From Alcaligenes endophyticus (GTDB lineage Bacteria > Pseudomonadota > Gammaproteobacteria > Burkholderiales > Burkholderiaceae_B): 64,000 nt of DNA. Of the stretch, positions 26,970 through 37,435 are shown piece after piece. The notes beneath the pieces were generated by a model. That model was not told where the DNA came from and ran no database searches. It saw only the letters and a list, made by a program, of their open reading frames with translations. Where the stretch lies: positions 47,324-111,323 of the forward strand of contig NZ_JAPKND010000011.1 of NCBI RefSeq assembly GCF_026344035.1, in the 5' to 3' direction. How positions within the stretch are numbered: the stretch's first letter is position 1; every line of letters begins with the position of its first letter. The translations under genes were made by a program, and so were the position numbers.

Positions 26970-29648
26970 ATGGATTCCTTTGCCAAGGAAACGCTTCCTG
27001 TCTCTCTAGAAGATGAGATGCGCCGCAGTTACCTCGACTATGCCATGAGCGTAATTGTGGGGCGCGCTTTGCCAGATGTACGCGACGGCCTGAAACCAGT
27101 GCACCGGCGAGTGCTCTTTGCCATGCATGAGCTGAACAATGACTGGAATCGAGCCTATAAGAAATCGGCTCGTATCGTGGGTGACGTGATCGGTAAGTAC
27201 CACCCCCATGGTGACCAGGCTGTTTACGATACTATTGTTCGCCTCGCTCAAGATTTCTCCATGCGCTATATGCTGGTAGATGGTCAGGGTAACTTTGGGT
27301 CGGTGGATGGTGATGGTGCGGCAGCGATGCGTTACACCGAAATTCGTCTAGCCAAGATTGCCCATGAAATGCTCGCTGATATTGATCAGGAGACCGTGGA
27401 TTTTGTCCCTAACTACGACGGTAGTGAGAAAGAGCCTGCGCTGTTGCCCGCCCGCTTACCTAATTTACTGGTTAATGGTAGCTCTGGTATTGCCGTGGGT
27501 ATGGCCACCAATATTCCGCCACATAATCTGACTGAGGTCGTAAATGGTTGTTTATATTGTCTGCGCAATCCTGAGTGCTCAGTCGATGAGCTGATTGAGT
27601 ACATACCGGCTCCAGATTTTCCTACGGGCGGGATTATTTACGGCATGTCTGGGGTGCGCGAGGGATATCGTACAGGGCGTGGGCGTGTAATTATGCGCGC
27701 AAAAACGCACTTTGAAGATATGGAGCGTGGCAGCCGCCAGGCGATTGTGGTGGATGCGATCCCTTACCAGGTTAATAAAAAGTCCCTGCAAGAGCGCATT
27801 GCAGAGCTGGTGAATGAGAAAAAAATAGAGGGTATTTCTGATATCCGCGACGAGTCTGATAAAGACGGTATGCGCTTGGTGATCGAGCTCAAGCGGGGTG
27901 AAGTACCCGAGGTGGTGCTCAATAACCTCTATAAAAATACGCAATTACAAGAAACGTTTGGTATGAATATCGTGGCTCTGGTCGATGGCCAGCCGCGTTT
28001 GCTGAACCTCAAGCAATTGGTGGAGTATTTCCTTAGCCATCGCCGCGAAGTGGTCACTCGTCGTACAGTGTTTCAACTACGCAAAGCGCGCGAACGTGGT
28101 CATGTGCTCGAGGGCTTGGCTGTTGCATTGGCCAATATTGACGACTTCATTGAAATTATCAAGGCCGCGCCTACTCCGCCTGTAGCCCGTCAAAACTTAA
28201 TGGAACGCACCTGGGATTCAGGTTTGGTGCGCGAAATGTTGGCTCGGGCTGACACGAGTGCTATTCCCGGAGGGAGCACAGCGTATCGCCCAGATGGTCT
28301 AGAGCTTGAGTTTGGCATGCAAACCGACGGTTTGTACCGTTTAAGCGAAGTGCAGGCTCAAGAAATATTGAATATGCGGTTGCAGCGCTTAACGGGCTTA
28401 GAGCAAGATAAAATCGTGCAAGAGTATCGTGAGGTCATGGACCGCATCGCTGATCTGCTCGATATTTTGGCCCGCCCCGAGCGTGTAACCACGATTATCA
28501 GCGATGAGCTGATCGCAGTACGCGATGAGTTCTCCCCTGAAGGTAAGGATTTGCGTCGCTCCGAGATCGAGCATAATGCGACGGAGCTGGATACCGAAGA
28601 TTTAATTACCCCCATGGATATGGTGGTGACCTTGTCTCATGCTGGTTATATCAAGAGCCAGCCTTTGTCGGAGTATCGTTCGCAGCGTCGTGGTGGACGT
28701 GGCAAGCAAGCGACCACCATGAAAGAAGACGATTGGATCGATCAGCTTTTTATCGCCAATACACATGACTACTTGCTGTGTTTCTCAAACCGAGGCCGAG
28801 TGTATTGGCTGAAAGTATGGGAAGTGCCTCAAGGCTCGCGTAACTCGCGCGGCCGCCCCATCGTGAATATGTTCCCGTTGGAAGAGGGCGAGAAAATTAA
28901 CGTAGTGCTGTCTGTGAAAGAATTCTCCGATGATCAGTTTGTGTTCATGGCTACTTCTCGCGGTACTGTGAAAAAAACACCGTTGTCGGATTTCTCCAAT
29001 CCACGTAAGGCAGGCATTATTGCTGTTGGTTTGGACGATGGGGACTACCTAGTTGGGGCTCAGCTAACCGATGGGCTGCACGATGTCATGTTGTTCTCCG
29101 ATGCAGGTAAAGCGGTGCGATTTGACGAGGGCGATGTACGTCCTATGGGTAGAGCAGCGCGTGGCGTGCGGGGTATGAATCTTGACGAAGGACAAGCGGT
29201 GATTGCACTGCTTGTGGCGGAAGACGAATCTCAAACGGTCCTCACTGCGACCCAAAATGGCTTTGGTAAGCGTACACCGATTGCTGAATACACCCGTCAT
29301 GGCCGTGGTACCAAGGGTATGATCGCTATTCAAACTTCTACGCGAAACGGTAAAGTAGTGGGTGCGGTGCTCGTGCGCGAGAGCGATGAAATCATGTTGA
29401 TCACCAATGCCGGAGTATTAGTAAGGACTCGCGTAGATGAAATCCGTGAAATGGGTCGTGCTACGCAAGGTGTCACACTTATTAGCGTGGATGAAAATAG
29501 TGAGTTGTCTGGCGTTTACCGTGTAGTGGAGACAGATGATGCATTGGAGGAGGAAGAGGACTTTACCGACTCAGTGCAAGACGCTGGACAGCCCGGTGCT
29601 GTAGACGCTGGCGAATCACCCGCCGAGCCAAGCGATCAAGAGGAATAA
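26970..29648 (+). CDS. gyrA: DNA gyrase subunit A
   Basis: An 892-residue topoisomerase II subunit that cuts and rejoins DNA to introduce negative supercoils with GyrB. The winged helix holds the active-site Tyr122 ([14 protein letters not shown]). The tower and coiled coil follow, and the C-terminal beta-pinwheel (about 520-850) contains the GyrA box as QRRGGRGKQ (residue about 572). The end is an acidic Asp/Glu-rich tail. Position 83 (E. coli numbering is identical here) is Gln in [10 protein letters not shown], where E. coli has Ser; Asp87 is kept. First gene of a long same-strand run; serC follows after 5 bases. Confidence 0.98.
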   Translation: MDSFAKETLPVSLEDEMRRSYLDYAMSVIVGRALPDVRDGLKPVHRRVLFAMHELNNDWNRAYKKSARIVGDVIGKYHPHGDQAVYDTIVRLAQDFSMRYMLVDGQGNFGSVDGDGAAAMRYTEIRLAKIAHEMLADIDQETVDFVPNYDGSEKEPALLPARLPNLLVNGSSGIAVGMATNIPPHNLTEVVNGCLYCLRNPECSVDELIEYIPAPDFPTGGIIYGMSGVREGYRTGRGRVIMRAKTHFEDMERGSRQAIVVDAIPYQVNKKSLQERIAELVNEKKIEGISDIRDESDKDGMRLVIELKRGEVPEVVLNNLYKNTQLQETFGMNIVALVDGQPRLLNLKQLVEYFLSHRREVVTRRTVFQLRKARERGHVLEGLAVALANIDDFIEIIKAAPTPPVARQNLMERTWDSGLVREMLARADTSAIPGGSTAYRPDGLELEFGMQTDGLYRLSEVQAQEILNMRLQRLTGLEQDKIVQEYREVMDRIADLLDILARPERVTTIISDELIAVRDEFSPEGKDLRRSEIEHNATELDTEDLITPMDMVVTLSHAGYIKSQPLSEYRSQRRGGRGKQATTMKEDDWIDQLFIANTHDYLLCFSNRGRVYWLKVWEVPQGSRNSRGRPIVNMFPLEEGEKINVVLSVKEFSDDQFVFMATSRGTVKKTPLSDFSNPRKAGIIAVGLDDGDYLVGAQLTDGLHDVMLFSDAGKAVRFDEGDVRPMGRAARGVRGMNLDEGQAVIALLVAEDESQTVLTATQNGFGKRTPIAEYTRHGRGTKGMIAIQTSTRNGKVVGAVLVRESDEIMLITNAGVLVRTRVDEIREMGRATQGVTLISVDENSELSGVYRVVETDDALEEEEDFTDSVQDAGQPGAVDAGESPAEPSDQEE

Positions 29649-29653
29649 GCATC

Positions 29654-30763
29654 ATGCGAGTGTGGAATTTTTCGGCAGGCCCTTCGGCCTTGCCGCTAGA
29701 AGTGTTAGAGCAAGCTGCAGCCGAAATGTTGGATTACCAAGGTTCAGGCATGTCTGTCATGGAAATGAGTCATCGTGGCAAGGTGTATGAGCCTATTCGG
29801 GATGCAGCTGAAGCAGATTTGCGCGAGCTTTTAGGGGTTTCGGACGAGTATGCCGTGCTGTTTACCCAAGGAGGCGCTCAAGCGCAAAATTCTTTACTGC
29901 CATTAAATTTAATGTTGGCAGGGGGTAAGGCACAAGCCGATTATGTGCTTTCAGGTAGTTGGTCGGCTAAGTCCCAGCACGAGGCGGCGCGCTACGGGGA
30001 TGCGGCCATTGCGGCAAGCAGTGGTGCTACTGCGCATATCGATGGTCGAGATCAGGCCGCTTGGAGCTGGTTTCCAGCTGTAGATACGTGGAAATTGCGC
30101 GCTGATTCCTCCTATGTGCATGTGTGCTCTAACGAAACCATCGGTGGAGTAGAGTTTACAGACCTGCCAGCACTGAACGTGCCCTTGGTAGTCGATGCGT
30201 CGTCTAATATCTTGTCGCGTCCCTTGGATTTCTCGCGCATTGATATGTTGTACGCGGGTGCTCAAAAAAACGCAGGTATTGCAGGGCTAACGTTGGTGGT
30301 GGTGAAACGTGAATTGTTAGGGAAAGCCATGGCCGCTTGTCCTGCTGTATTCAATTACCAAAATCTAGACGAACAACAGTCTATGTACAACACGCCAGCG
30401 ACGTACTCTATCTATCTTTCTGGTTTAGTGTTTCAGTGGTTAAAGCGCCAAGGGGGAGTGCAAGCCGTCGAGCAACGCAATATTGCTAAAGCCCAGTTGT
30501 TGTATAACTATCTTGATAACAGTGGGTTTTATGTGAATCGGGTGCAGCGCTCGGCTCGTTCACGCATGAATATTCCTTTCCAGTTGCATGATGCTAAGCT
30601 AGACAGCACTTTCCTAACTCAGGCTGAAGAAGCTGGTTTGAGTTCACTGAAAGGGCACAAAAGTGTCGGAGGCATGCGCGCTTCTATTTACAATGCCATG
30701 CCGCTTGAGGGGGTACAGGCTTTGATTGATTTCATGACAGACTTTGAAAAACGGAATGGCTAA
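29654..30763 (+). CDS. serC: Phosphoserine aminotransferase
   Basis: A 369-residue PLP enzyme of fold type I (class V). It makes 3-phosphoserine from 3-phosphohydroxypyruvate and glutamate, and the matching step in pyridoxal phosphate synthesis. Start [17 protein letters not shown] is a SerC hallmark; [10 protein letters not shown] and TQGGAQAQ follow. The PLP lysine is in [13 protein letters not shown]. Length matches the usual 360-365. It sits between gyrA and pheA in the standard Burkholderiales order, and its stop overlaps the pheA start by 8 bases, which suggests translational coupling. Confidence 0.97.
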   Translation: MRVWNFSAGPSALPLEVLEQAAAEMLDYQGSGMSVMEMSHRGKVYEPIRDAAEADLRELLGVSDEYAVLFTQGGAQAQNSLLPLNLMLAGGKAQADYVLSGSWSAKSQHEAARYGDAAIAASSGATAHIDGRDQAAWSWFPAVDTWKLRADSSYVHVCSNETIGGVEFTDLPALNVPLVVDASSNILSRPLDFSRIDMLYAGAQKNAGIAGLTLVVVKRELLGKAMAACPAVFNYQNLDEQQSMYNTPATYSIYLSGLVFQWLKRQGGVQAVEQRNIAKAQLLYNYLDNSGFYVNRVQRSARSRMNIPFQLHDAKLDSTFLTQAEEAGLSSLKGHKSVGGMRASIYNAMPLEGVQALIDFMTDFEKRNG

Positions 30764-31847
30764 ATCTTTAAGTGAACAATTGATTCCTTTGCGGGATCGC
30801 ATTGATGCCCTTGATAAACAAGTGCTTGGGTTGCTCAATGAACGTGCTCGAGCGGCATTGGAAGTGGGCAAAATAAAACAAGACTATAACGAGGACGAGG
30901 CCATCTTGAAGCCGGAGCGAGAGGCGCGCATCATTCGCCGCTTGCAAGCGGAAAATCCGGGCCCTTTAACGCCAGCCGCTGTTGAGGCGGTATGGGGGCA
31001 AATTATTTCTGCCTGCCGTGGCTTGGAGAGCGTCCCTCGGGTAGCCTACTTAGGACCACAGGGCTCTTTTTCCGAGCAGGCTGCCTATGAGCATTTTGGC
31101 CACGCCTTAGAGCGCTTGCTGTGCGACTCCTTCGACGAGGTCTTTCGCAGTGTTGAAGTTGGGCAGGCTGATGTAGGCATGGTGCCGGTAGAAAACTCCA
31201 GTGAAGGGGCGGTCAATCGCACTCTGGATCTGCTGCTGAATTCTCCTTTAAAAGTATTGGGAGAACGCTCCATCCGTGTTCATCATAATTTGCTTAGCAA
31301 AACAGGCTCATTGGAAGGGGTGACGCGGGTGATGGCTCATCCTCAGGCGTTGGCACAATGCCAGCGCTGGTTACAAAAGCATCACCCTGCGCTCATGCGT
31401 GAAGCGGCTTCCAGCAATGCAGAAGCCGCCCGCGTCGCGGCTGCAGACCCAACTGTTGCTGCTATTGCAGGGGATACAGCGGTAACGGCGTGGAATTTAG
31501 GCATAGTTGAATCGGGCATCCAAGATGATCCACATAACCGCACACGCTTCTTAGCGATAGGCAATATACCGACCTTGCCCAGTGGGAATGATAAAACCAG
31601 TATCATTTTGGCAGTCCCGAATCGATCCGGTGCGGTCTATGACATGCTGGCTCCCTTGGCAACGCATGGGGTATCTATGACCCGCCTAGAGTCTAGGCCT
31701 GCGCGTACAGGTCAATGGGAATATTACTTTTATGTTGACTTGCTCGGTCATGTGGATCAACCACATGTGGCGGCGGCCTTGGCTGAGCTGAAAAAACAAG
31801 TGGCGTTCTTTAAGATATTAGGTTCTTACCCTGTCAATGATTGGTAA
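30756..31847 (+). CDS. pheA: Bifunctional chorismate mutase / prephenate dehydratase
   Basis: A 363-residue enzyme for phenylalanine: chorismate to prephenate to phenylpyruvate. The AroQ chorismate mutase helices (about 1-90, [20 protein letters not shown]) are followed by the dehydratase (about 95-270, [33 protein letters not shown], and the catalytic Thr-Arg-Phe in NRTRFLAIG) and an ACT regulatory domain (about 280-360, with a [11 protein letters not shown] motif for Phe feedback). I start at the ATG inside the end of serC; a TTG four codons upstream is weaker. The usual hisC-like gene between pheA and tyrA is absent. Confidence 0.97.
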   Translation: MAKSLSEQLIPLRDRIDALDKQVLGLLNERARAALEVGKIKQDYNEDEAILKPEREARIIRRLQAENPGPLTPAAVEAVWGQIISACRGLESVPRVAYLGPQGSFSEQAAYEHFGHALERLLCDSFDEVFRSVEVGQADVGMVPVENSSEGAVNRTLDLLLNSPLKVLGERSIRVHHNLLSKTGSLEGVTRVMAHPQALAQCQRWLQKHHPALMREAASSNAEAARVAAADPTVAAIAGDTAVTAWNLGIVESGIQDDPHNRTRFLAIGNIPTLPSGNDKTSIILAVPNRSGAVYDMLAPLATHGVSMTRLESRPARTGQWEYYFYVDLLGHVDQPHVAAALAELKKQVAFFKILGSYPVNDW

Positions 31848-31890
31848 GCGCGGTGCGCCTTTCGTATGCGTTGGGTTTACAGGGTGAGTC

Positions 31891-32796
31891 ATGGTGAAAA
31901 AAGAACAGCCGCTACAGGGCCGGCCCCTGATTGATGTGCTGGCTGTCGTCGGCGTAGGGTTAATAGGGGGCTCGTTTGCCCTAGCCTTACGGCGTGCGGG
32001 CGTGGTGGGCCGTGTTATCGGGGTAGGGCGGAGCCAAGAAACATTGCGTCGTGCCGTCGATCTTGGCTTGGTAGATGAGACTGCCAGCGCTCAAGATGCG
32101 GCCCAGCAAGCGGACATCATTTTTTTGTCAACCCCAATAGGGGCGATGCAAGGCGTTTTGCAAAGCATGCAGCCTTATTTGCGTTCTAATGCCTTAATCA
32201 CTGACGGTGGCAGCACAAAACATGATGTAGTGAAAGCCGCTCGATTGGCATTGGGAGAGAAAATTGCTCATTTCATTCCTGGGCACCCCATAGCGGGGGC
32301 TGAAACAACTGGCCCTGAAGCGGCTTATGCCGAGCTCTACGATGACCGCAATGTCATTCTTACACCGCTGGAAGAAAACAGTCAGGCAGACCGTGATAGG
32401 CTCAGTCGGATTTGGCAAAGTTGTGGTGCCAGGGTGATGTTCATGGATCCGTATGTGCACGATCAAGTATTGGCTTCAGTAAGCCATGTGCCACACTTCT
32501 TAGCCTCCGTATTTATGGGGCAGGTGGCCAGCGCGGCAAATTCTGATCAACGTTTTGCCTTGGCGGGAACGGGGTTTCGTGATTTCACCCGAATTGCGGC
32601 AGGTTCAGCCGAGGTGTGGCGTGACATTTTCTTAAGTAATCGTGAGGCTGTGTTGGCCGAGCTAGATGAGGTCCGTTTAGCTTTGGATGCGGCACAGCAG
32701 GCTCTGCAAGCAGAAGACGGGCAGGCCTTATATGATTTTCTAGAGCGCGCTGCCGTAGCGCGCCGGTTTTGGGCCAGTAGGAGTGGTTTGAAATGA
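31891..32796 (+). CDS. tyrA: Prephenate/arogenate dehydrogenase
   Basis: A 301-residue NAD(P)-dependent dehydrogenase of the TyrA type that oxidatively decarboxylates prephenate to 4-hydroxyphenylpyruvate (or arogenate to tyrosine). The Rossmann motif is [15 protein letters not shown] near residue 21. The catalytic His is in [18 protein letters not shown], and SHVPHFLAS lies in the helical dimer domain. It lacks a fused mutase or ACT domain, unlike E. coli TyrA. It begins 43 bases after pheA and overlaps aroA by 4 bases (ATGA), so the two are translationally coupled. Confidence 0.94.
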   Translation: MVKKEQPLQGRPLIDVLAVVGVGLIGGSFALALRRAGVVGRVIGVGRSQETLRRAVDLGLVDETASAQDAAQQADIIFLSTPIGAMQGVLQSMQPYLRSNALITDGGSTKHDVVKAARLALGEKIAHFIPGHPIAGAETTGPEAAYAELYDDRNVILTPLEENSQADRDRLSRIWQSCGARVMFMDPYVHDQVLASVSHVPHFLASVFMGQVASAANSDQRFALAGTGFRDFTRIAAGSAEVWRDIFLSNREAVLAELDEVRLALDAAQQALQAEDGQALYDFLERAAVARRFWASRSGLK

Positions 32797-34115
32797 ATGC
32801 ACAGGAGCAGATCATCCTGCAGCCCGTTATCAAGGCGACAGGAACCGTGGTTTTGCCCGGCTCAAAGAGTATCTCTAATCGCGTTTTATTATTGGCGGCT
32901 CTAACGGCAGATAGCACACGACTAGAGGGATTGTTAGATTCCGATGACACGCGTGTCATGCTGGCTGCATTGCGGCAAATGGGTGTCAGCGTGACTGATG
33001 TAGGTGTGAATTCGGTACATGTTCAAGGTGGTTTTCCTTTTCCCAATCCTAAGGGTGAGCTGTTTTTAGGTAACGCAGGCACAGCTTTCCGCTCGTTGAC
33101 CGCAGCGTTAGCTTTGATGGGCGGCGACTTTACCTTAAGTGGGGTGGCGCGCATGCACGAGCGCCCTATTGGCGATCTAGTGGATGCGCTGTGCCGTTTG
33201 GGGGCCGATATTCGTTATTTAGGGCAAGAGGGGTACCCGCCCTTGGCCATTGGCCAAGGCAGCCCTGCACAGCATGGGGTAGTCAAGGTAAAAGGATCAG
33301 TTTCCAGCCAGTTTTTAACCGCATTACTGATCTCTGCACCCATTTATACCGCAGCAAGTGGCACGGACTTACGTATTGAAGTAGAGGGAGAATTGATTTC
33401 TAAGCCCTACATTGATATTACCTTAAGCCTGATGGAACGGTTTGGAGTTCATGTTCAACGCGAGTCCTGGCACGCTTTTACTGTGCCTGCTCAAGCGCGT
33501 TATCGTTCCCCGGGGTACTACCGTATTGAAGGCGATGCATCGTCCGCATCGTATTTTATTGCCTTGGGAGCAATAGGCGGTGGGCCGCTGCGCATAGAAG
33601 GGGTGGGTACAGAAAGTTTGCAGGGCGATATTGGATTTGCCAAGCTAGCCCAAGACATGGGGGCTCAGGTGGAGTACGAACCCCATGCATTGGTAGTGAG
33701 CGGAGTAAAGGTCGCGCAAGGCGAACGTTTGCGCGCCTTTGAACAGGACTGTAATCTTATTCCTGATGCCGCCATGACAGCAGCTGCCATGGCGATGTTT
33801 GCGGACGGACCTTGTACCTTGCGCAATATCGCCAGTTGGAGAGTCAAAGAAACTGACCGTATTCATGCCATGCATACTGAGCTAGAACGGCTAGGAGCGA
33901 AGGTCGAGTCAGGGCCGGATTGGTTGAAAGTGTGGCCCATTGATGCGCAAGCGTGGCGCAGCGCACGCATAGAGACTTACGATGACCATCGGATTGCGAT
34001 GTGTTTTTCTTTAGCAGCATTTGGTCCTCTGGCACAAACCATACTAGACCCCTCATGTGTGAGCAAAACGTACCCTGAGTACTTCACCGACTTTGCGCAG
34101 GTGGTGCAGGCATGA
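32793..34115 (+). CDS. aroA: 3-phosphoshikimate 1-carboxyvinyltransferase (EPSP synthase)
   Basis: A 440-residue cytosolic enzyme joining shikimate 3-phosphate and PEP in the sixth shikimate-pathway step. Family sites: [17 protein letters not shown] (shikimate-phosphate binding, Lys and Ser), [15 protein letters not shown] (PEP and glyphosate contact, with the class I Gly-Thr-Ala), the catalytic region [21 protein letters not shown] and [12 protein letters not shown]. The motif set is class I, the glyphosate-sensitive kind. Its start overlaps tyrA and its stop overlaps cmk, both by 4 bases, giving a tightly packed tyrA-aroA-cmk unit. Confidence 0.98.
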   Translation: MNAQEQIILQPVIKATGTVVLPGSKSISNRVLLLAALTADSTRLEGLLDSDDTRVMLAALRQMGVSVTDVGVNSVHVQGGFPFPNPKGELFLGNAGTAFRSLTAALALMGGDFTLSGVARMHERPIGDLVDALCRLGADIRYLGQEGYPPLAIGQGSPAQHGVVKVKGSVSSQFLTALLISAPIYTAASGTDLRIEVEGELISKPYIDITLSLMERFGVHVQRESWHAFTVPAQARYRSPGYYRIEGDASSASYFIALGAIGGGPLRIEGVGTESLQGDIGFAKLAQDMGAQVEYEPHALVVSGVKVAQGERLRAFEQDCNLIPDAAMTAAAMAMFADGPCTLRNIASWRVKETDRIHAMHTELERLGAKVESGPDWLKVWPIDAQAWRSARIETYDDHRIAMCFSLAAFGPLAQTILDPSCVSKTYPEYFTDFAQVVQA

Positions 34116-34783
34116 ATTCAATACCGTTCGTTCCCGTTATTACCATTGATGGACCAACCGCCTCGGGTAAGGGCACCGTTTCGACACGGGTGGCGCAGGC
34201 ATTGGGATGGCACGTGCTTGATAGCGGTGCTATCTATAGGCTGACCGCTTTAGCTTGTGTTCAGCAAGATGTAGAGACTGGCGATGTGGATGCTGTGGCG
34301 AAGGTGGCCCAACACTTAGATGCTTCTTTTGACGCCGGGAACGTGTACTTGTCTGGAAAAAATGTCACTGAGGCGATTCGAGACGAACAAATTGGTTTGC
34401 TTGCGTCCAAGGTAGCGGCATATGAGTCGGTGCGTGCGGCATTATTGCAACGCCAACGTGATTTTCGCCAACTACCTGGCTTGGTGGGCGATGGTCGCGA
34501 CATGGGAACAGTCATCTTTCCTGACGCCTCCTTAAAGGTGTTTTTGCAGGCTAGTGCAGAAGTCAGGGCCCAGAGGCGGTGTAAGCAGTTGAACGAGAAA
34601 GGAATTTCTGCTAATCTAGCGAGTCTGACCGCAGATTTGCAAGCAAGGGATGAGCACGATAAAAATCGTGCTCATGCGCCGCTTGTGGCTGCTGTTGATG
34701 CTCATGTCATTGATTCTTCAAACTTAAGCATCGAAGAAACAGTTGCTGTTGTGCTAGATCTTTGGTCTAGACAAAATAATTAA
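34112..34783 (+). CDS. cmk: Cytidylate kinase
   Basis: A 223-residue P-loop kinase that phosphorylates CMP and dCMP with ATP. The Walker A loop is [14 protein letters not shown]. The CMP-binding Asp and Arg are in [21 protein letters not shown] (shown as [14 protein letters not shown]), with the NMP-binding insert of the bacterial long type and a lid containing [13 protein letters not shown]. The aroA-cmk-rpsA order is conserved across proteobacteria. A hairpin-plus-T structure begins 3 bases after the stop, so only part of the transcripts may continue into rpsA. Confidence 0.97.
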   Translation: MNSIPFVPVITIDGPTASGKGTVSTRVAQALGWHVLDSGAIYRLTALACVQQDVETGDVDAVAKVAQHLDASFDAGNVYLSGKNVTEAIRDEQIGLLASKVAAYESVRAALLQRQRDFRQLPGLVGDGRDMGTVIFPDASLKVFLQASAEVRAQRRCKQLNEKGISANLASLTADLQARDEHDKNRAHAPLVAAVDAHVIDSSNLSIEETVAVVLDLWSRQNN

Positions 34784-34786
34784 GGC

Positions 34787-34813
34787 CCTGCAAGGCAACT
34801 TGTCAGGTTTTTT
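34787..34813 (+). terminator. Terminator or attenuator between cmk and rpsA
   Basis: An 8-bp stem with one bulged T (CCTG-CAAG at 34787-34794 with CTTG-CAGG at 34799-34807), a GCAA tetraloop and six T residues. A second small hairpin with CCGGA/TCCGG arms follows in the rpsA leader. Confidence 0.65.
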
Positions 34814-34882
34814 CACTCCACCGGATGATGGTGTCCGGTGTGTTTTAGATATAGCCAATTCTGGCGTACGGATTTTATTTTA

Positions 34883-36601
34883 ATGTCCACAAACCCCAAC
34901 ACCGATTTGCTCGGCGGCGAAAGTTTTGCCGACCTATTTGCTGAAAGCATCAAAAACCAAGACATGAAAAGCGGCGAGGTTATCTCCGCCGAAGTTCTAC
35001 GCATTGACCACAACTTTGTGTTGGTGAATGCAGGTCTGAAATCTGAAGCCTTGATTCCCCTGGAAGAGTTCCTGAACGATCAGGGTGAAATCGAAGTCCA
35101 GGCGGGTGATTTCGTATCGGTTGCGATCGATGCTTTTGAGAACGGTTACGGCGATACAATTTTGTCGCGCGATCGTGCTAAGCGTCTGTCCGCATGGCTG
35201 TCTCTAGAACAGGCTCTTGAGTCTGGTGAGTTGGTCAACGGTACTATCACTGGTAAAGTTAAGGGCGGTCTGACCGTTATGACTAACGGTATCCGTGCTT
35301 TCTTGCCGGGTTCTTTGGTCGATTTGCGTCCCGTCAAAGACACTACTCCTTACGAAGGCAAAACCTTGGAGTTCAAGGTTATCAAGCTGGATCGCAAGCG
35401 TAACAACGTTGTGTTGTCACGTCGTGCTGTTCTGGAAGCCTCTATGGGTGAAGAGCGTCAGAAATTGCTTGAGACCCTCACCGAAGGTGCGGTTATCAAG
35501 GGTATCGTTAAAAATATCACCGACTACGGCGCTTTCGTGGACTTGGGTGGTATCGACGGCCTGTTGCATATTACCGATATGGCATGGCGTCGTGTGCGTC
35601 ACCCCTCCGAGGTATTGCAAGTTGGTCAAGAAATCGAAGCCAAAGTGCTTAAGTTTGACCAAGAGAAAAGCCGTGTGTCCTTGGGCGTTAAACAGCTGGG
35701 CGAAGATCCGTGGATCGGCTTGGCACGTCGCTACCCACAACACACACGCTTGTTCGGTAAAGTTACCAACTTGACCGACTACGGTGCGTTTGTTGAAGTT
35801 GAAGACGGTATTGAAGGTTTGGTACACGTATCCGAAATGGATTGGACCAACAAAAACGTTGACCCACGCAAAGTTGTTACTTTGGGTGAAGAAGTTGAAG
35901 TTATGGTTCTGGAAATCGACGAAGATCGTCGTCGTATCTCCTTGGGCATGAAGCAGTGCCGTGCCAACCCATGGGAAGACTTTGCCATCAACTTCAAACG
36001 TGGTGACAAAGTTCGCGGTGCGATCAAGTCCATCACTGACTTTGGTGTCTTCGTCGGCTTGCCTGGCGGTATTGATGGTCTAGTTCACCTGTCCGACTTG
36101 TCTTGGTCTGAAGTGGGTGAAGAGGCAGTTCGTAACTTTAAGAAAGGCGACGAGGTTGATGCCGTAGTATTGGGTATCGACACCGACAAAGAGCGCATTT
36201 CTTTGGGTATCAAGCAGCTAGAAGGCGACCCGTTCAATAACTACGTTGCTACCAATGATAAAGGCGCAGTTGTTGCCGGTATCATTAAAACTGTTGAGCC
36301 TAAAGGCGCTGTAGTAACCTTGTCGCACGATGTAGAAGCTTATCTGCGTTCTTCCGAGATCTCCTCGGGTCGCGTAGAAGACGCTACTACAGTACTGAAA
36401 GAAGGCCAAGAGGTGGAAGCGTTGATTCTCAGCGTTGACCGCAAAGCTCGTTCTATTCAGTTGTCCATTAAAGCGCGTGACACTGCTGAAACAGCCCAGT
36501 CTATGGCTCGTTTGTCCGAGGCAAGTGCTTCTTCGGGCACGACTAACCTAGGTGCCTTGCTGCGTGCCAAGCTGGATCAGCAACAGCGCGACGACGGTTA
36601 A
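34883..36601 (+). CDS. rpsA: 30S ribosomal protein S1
   Basis: A 572-residue RNA-binding protein that brings mRNA to the 30S subunit. Six S1 (OB-fold) repeats can be followed, the central ones marked by near-identical segments such as [41 protein letters not shown] and [21 protein letters not shown] (each quoted at or near 20 residues). Codon usage is strongly biased (many CGT, GGT, AAC), as in highly expressed genes. I start at the ATG before [11 protein letters not shown]; the frame is open 15 codons further without a ribosome site. ihfB follows after 5 bases. Confidence 0.97.
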   Translation: MSTNPNTDLLGGESFADLFAESIKNQDMKSGEVISAEVLRIDHNFVLVNAGLKSEALIPLEEFLNDQGEIEVQAGDFVSVAIDAFENGYGDTILSRDRAKRLSAWLSLEQALESGELVNGTITGKVKGGLTVMTNGIRAFLPGSLVDLRPVKDTTPYEGKTLEFKVIKLDRKRNNVVLSRRAVLEASMGEERQKLLETLTEGAVIKGIVKNITDYGAFVDLGGIDGLLHITDMAWRRVRHPSEVLQVGQEIEAKVLKFDQEKSRVSLGVKQLGEDPWIGLARRYPQHTRLFGKVTNLTDYGAFVEVEDGIEGLVHVSEMDWTNKNVDPRKVVTLGEEVEVMVLEIDEDRRRISLGMKQCRANPWEDFAINFKRGDKVRGAIKSITDFGVFVGLPGGIDGLVHLSDLSWSEVGEEAVRNFKKGDEVDAVVLGIDTDKERISLGIKQLEGDPFNNYVATNDKGAVVAGIIKTVEPKGAVVTLSHDVEAYLRSSEISSGRVEDATTVLKEGQEVEALILSVDRKARSIQLSIKARDTAETAQSMARLSEASASSGTTNLGALLRAKLDQQQRDDG

Positions 36602-36606
36602 GCAGC

Positions 36607-36969
36607 GTGACGAAGTCTGAACTGATCGCGTTGTTAGCCAGCCGCTATCCGCAACTGGCTCTGCGCGACATGGATTTTGCAGTCAAGACGATTCTTGAGT
36701 CAATGACCGAAGCATTAGAAAATGGTCAACGTATCGAGATTCGTGGGTTTGGTAGTTTTTCGCTGTCCACACGCTCTCCGCGTGTGGGACGCAACCCCAA
36801 GTCCGGTGAGAAAGTATTGGTGCCTGGCAAACAGGTGCCTCACTTTAAAGCCGGTAAAGAGCTCCGTGAGCGTGTGGACGCAGGTTTTGTTCAGCTTGAA
36901 AGCACACACTCTGACGAACAGCAAAATGGGGTTTTTGAACAACTGAACGCTGGCTCACGCCATGGCTAA
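36607..36969 (+). CDS. ihfB: Integration host factor subunit beta
   Basis: A 120-residue nucleoid protein that bends DNA sharply as a heterodimer with IhfA. It begins [18 protein letters not shown] from a GTG codon. The beta-ribbon arm includes the family signature [26 protein letters not shown], of which [18 protein letters not shown] is the core, with the DNA-intercalating Pro. The C-terminal tail (about 95-120) is longer than in E. coli (94 residues) and is polar. The rpsA-ihfB pairing is conserved. A strong terminator follows, closing the gyrA-to-ihfB run. Confidence 0.96.
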   Translation: MTKSELIALLASRYPQLALRDMDFAVKTILESMTEALENGQRIEIRGFGSFSLSTRSPRVGRNPKSGEKVLVPGKQVPHFKAGKELRERVDAGFVQLESTHSDEQQNGVFEQLNAGSRHG

Positions 36970-36996
36970 AGACGACGTTTATTCGTGCTAAATCTG

Positions 36997-37024
36997 AACA
37001 GGCCCTAACATAGGGCCTGTTTTG
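36997..37024 (+). terminator. Intrinsic terminator of the rpsA-ihfB unit
   Basis: A 10-bp perfect stem (36997-37006 with 37012-37021), short loop and a brief T-run. Confidence 0.85.
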
Positions 37025-37091
37025 CGTGTGCTATTGGGCAGATTCCCTTTACAATCAAGAAAATCTAAAGAAAATACTTGGAGCTGGAATA

Positions 37092-37418
37092 ATGCGCTAT
37101 CTCGTCTGGGTGCTTCGTTTATTGGTGTTTGTGGTGGTTCTATTGTTTGCCCTCAAGAACACTGAGCCGGTTCAGGTTAATCTGTTTGCCGATTACGTAC
37201 TGCATGACATCCCTCTTATTGTAGTGATGCTAGGTACCTTTATTTTGGGCTTACTGCTGGGTCTATTGATTATGGTGCTCAGCGCCATGCGCAGGCGTCG
37301 TGAAATGGGCCGCTTACGTCGTGAACTAGACCGTTTGCAGGAAAAAGCGCAGCAATATGAAAAGTCTGTTGCAGCGCCTGTAGCACCTGAAACTATCGCG
37401 CCTTTGGCTCCCCTATAA
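37092..37418 (+). CDS. lapA: LapA (DUF1049) inner-membrane protein
   Basis: A 108-residue protein with two transmembrane helices (about 4-22 and 42-65), then a basic coiled-coil segment (RRRREMGRLRRELDRLQEKA) facing the cytoplasm. LapA works with LapB in LPS assembly and in FtsH-dependent control of LpxC in E. coli. The signature FALKNTEPVQVNLF between the helices fits the family. I start at the ATG after CTGGAA; upstream codons run into the ihfB terminator. lapB starts 17 bases after the stop. The Ala/Pro-rich tail is variable in the family. Confidence 0.88.
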   Translation: MRYLVWVLRLLVFVVVLLFALKNTEPVQVNLFADYVLHDIPLIVVMLGTFILGLLLGLLIMVLSAMRRRREMGRLRRELDRLQEKAQQYEKSVAAPVAPETIAPLAPL

Positions 37419-37435
37419 GTCTTTCTGGAGTCGGT

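Noticed and set aside
35295..35827. Long plus-strand (159 codons) and minus-strand (136 codons) open frames inside rpsA
   Set aside because: Both lie in a highly expressed ribosomal protein gene whose biased codon use keeps other frames open; the peptides look random.
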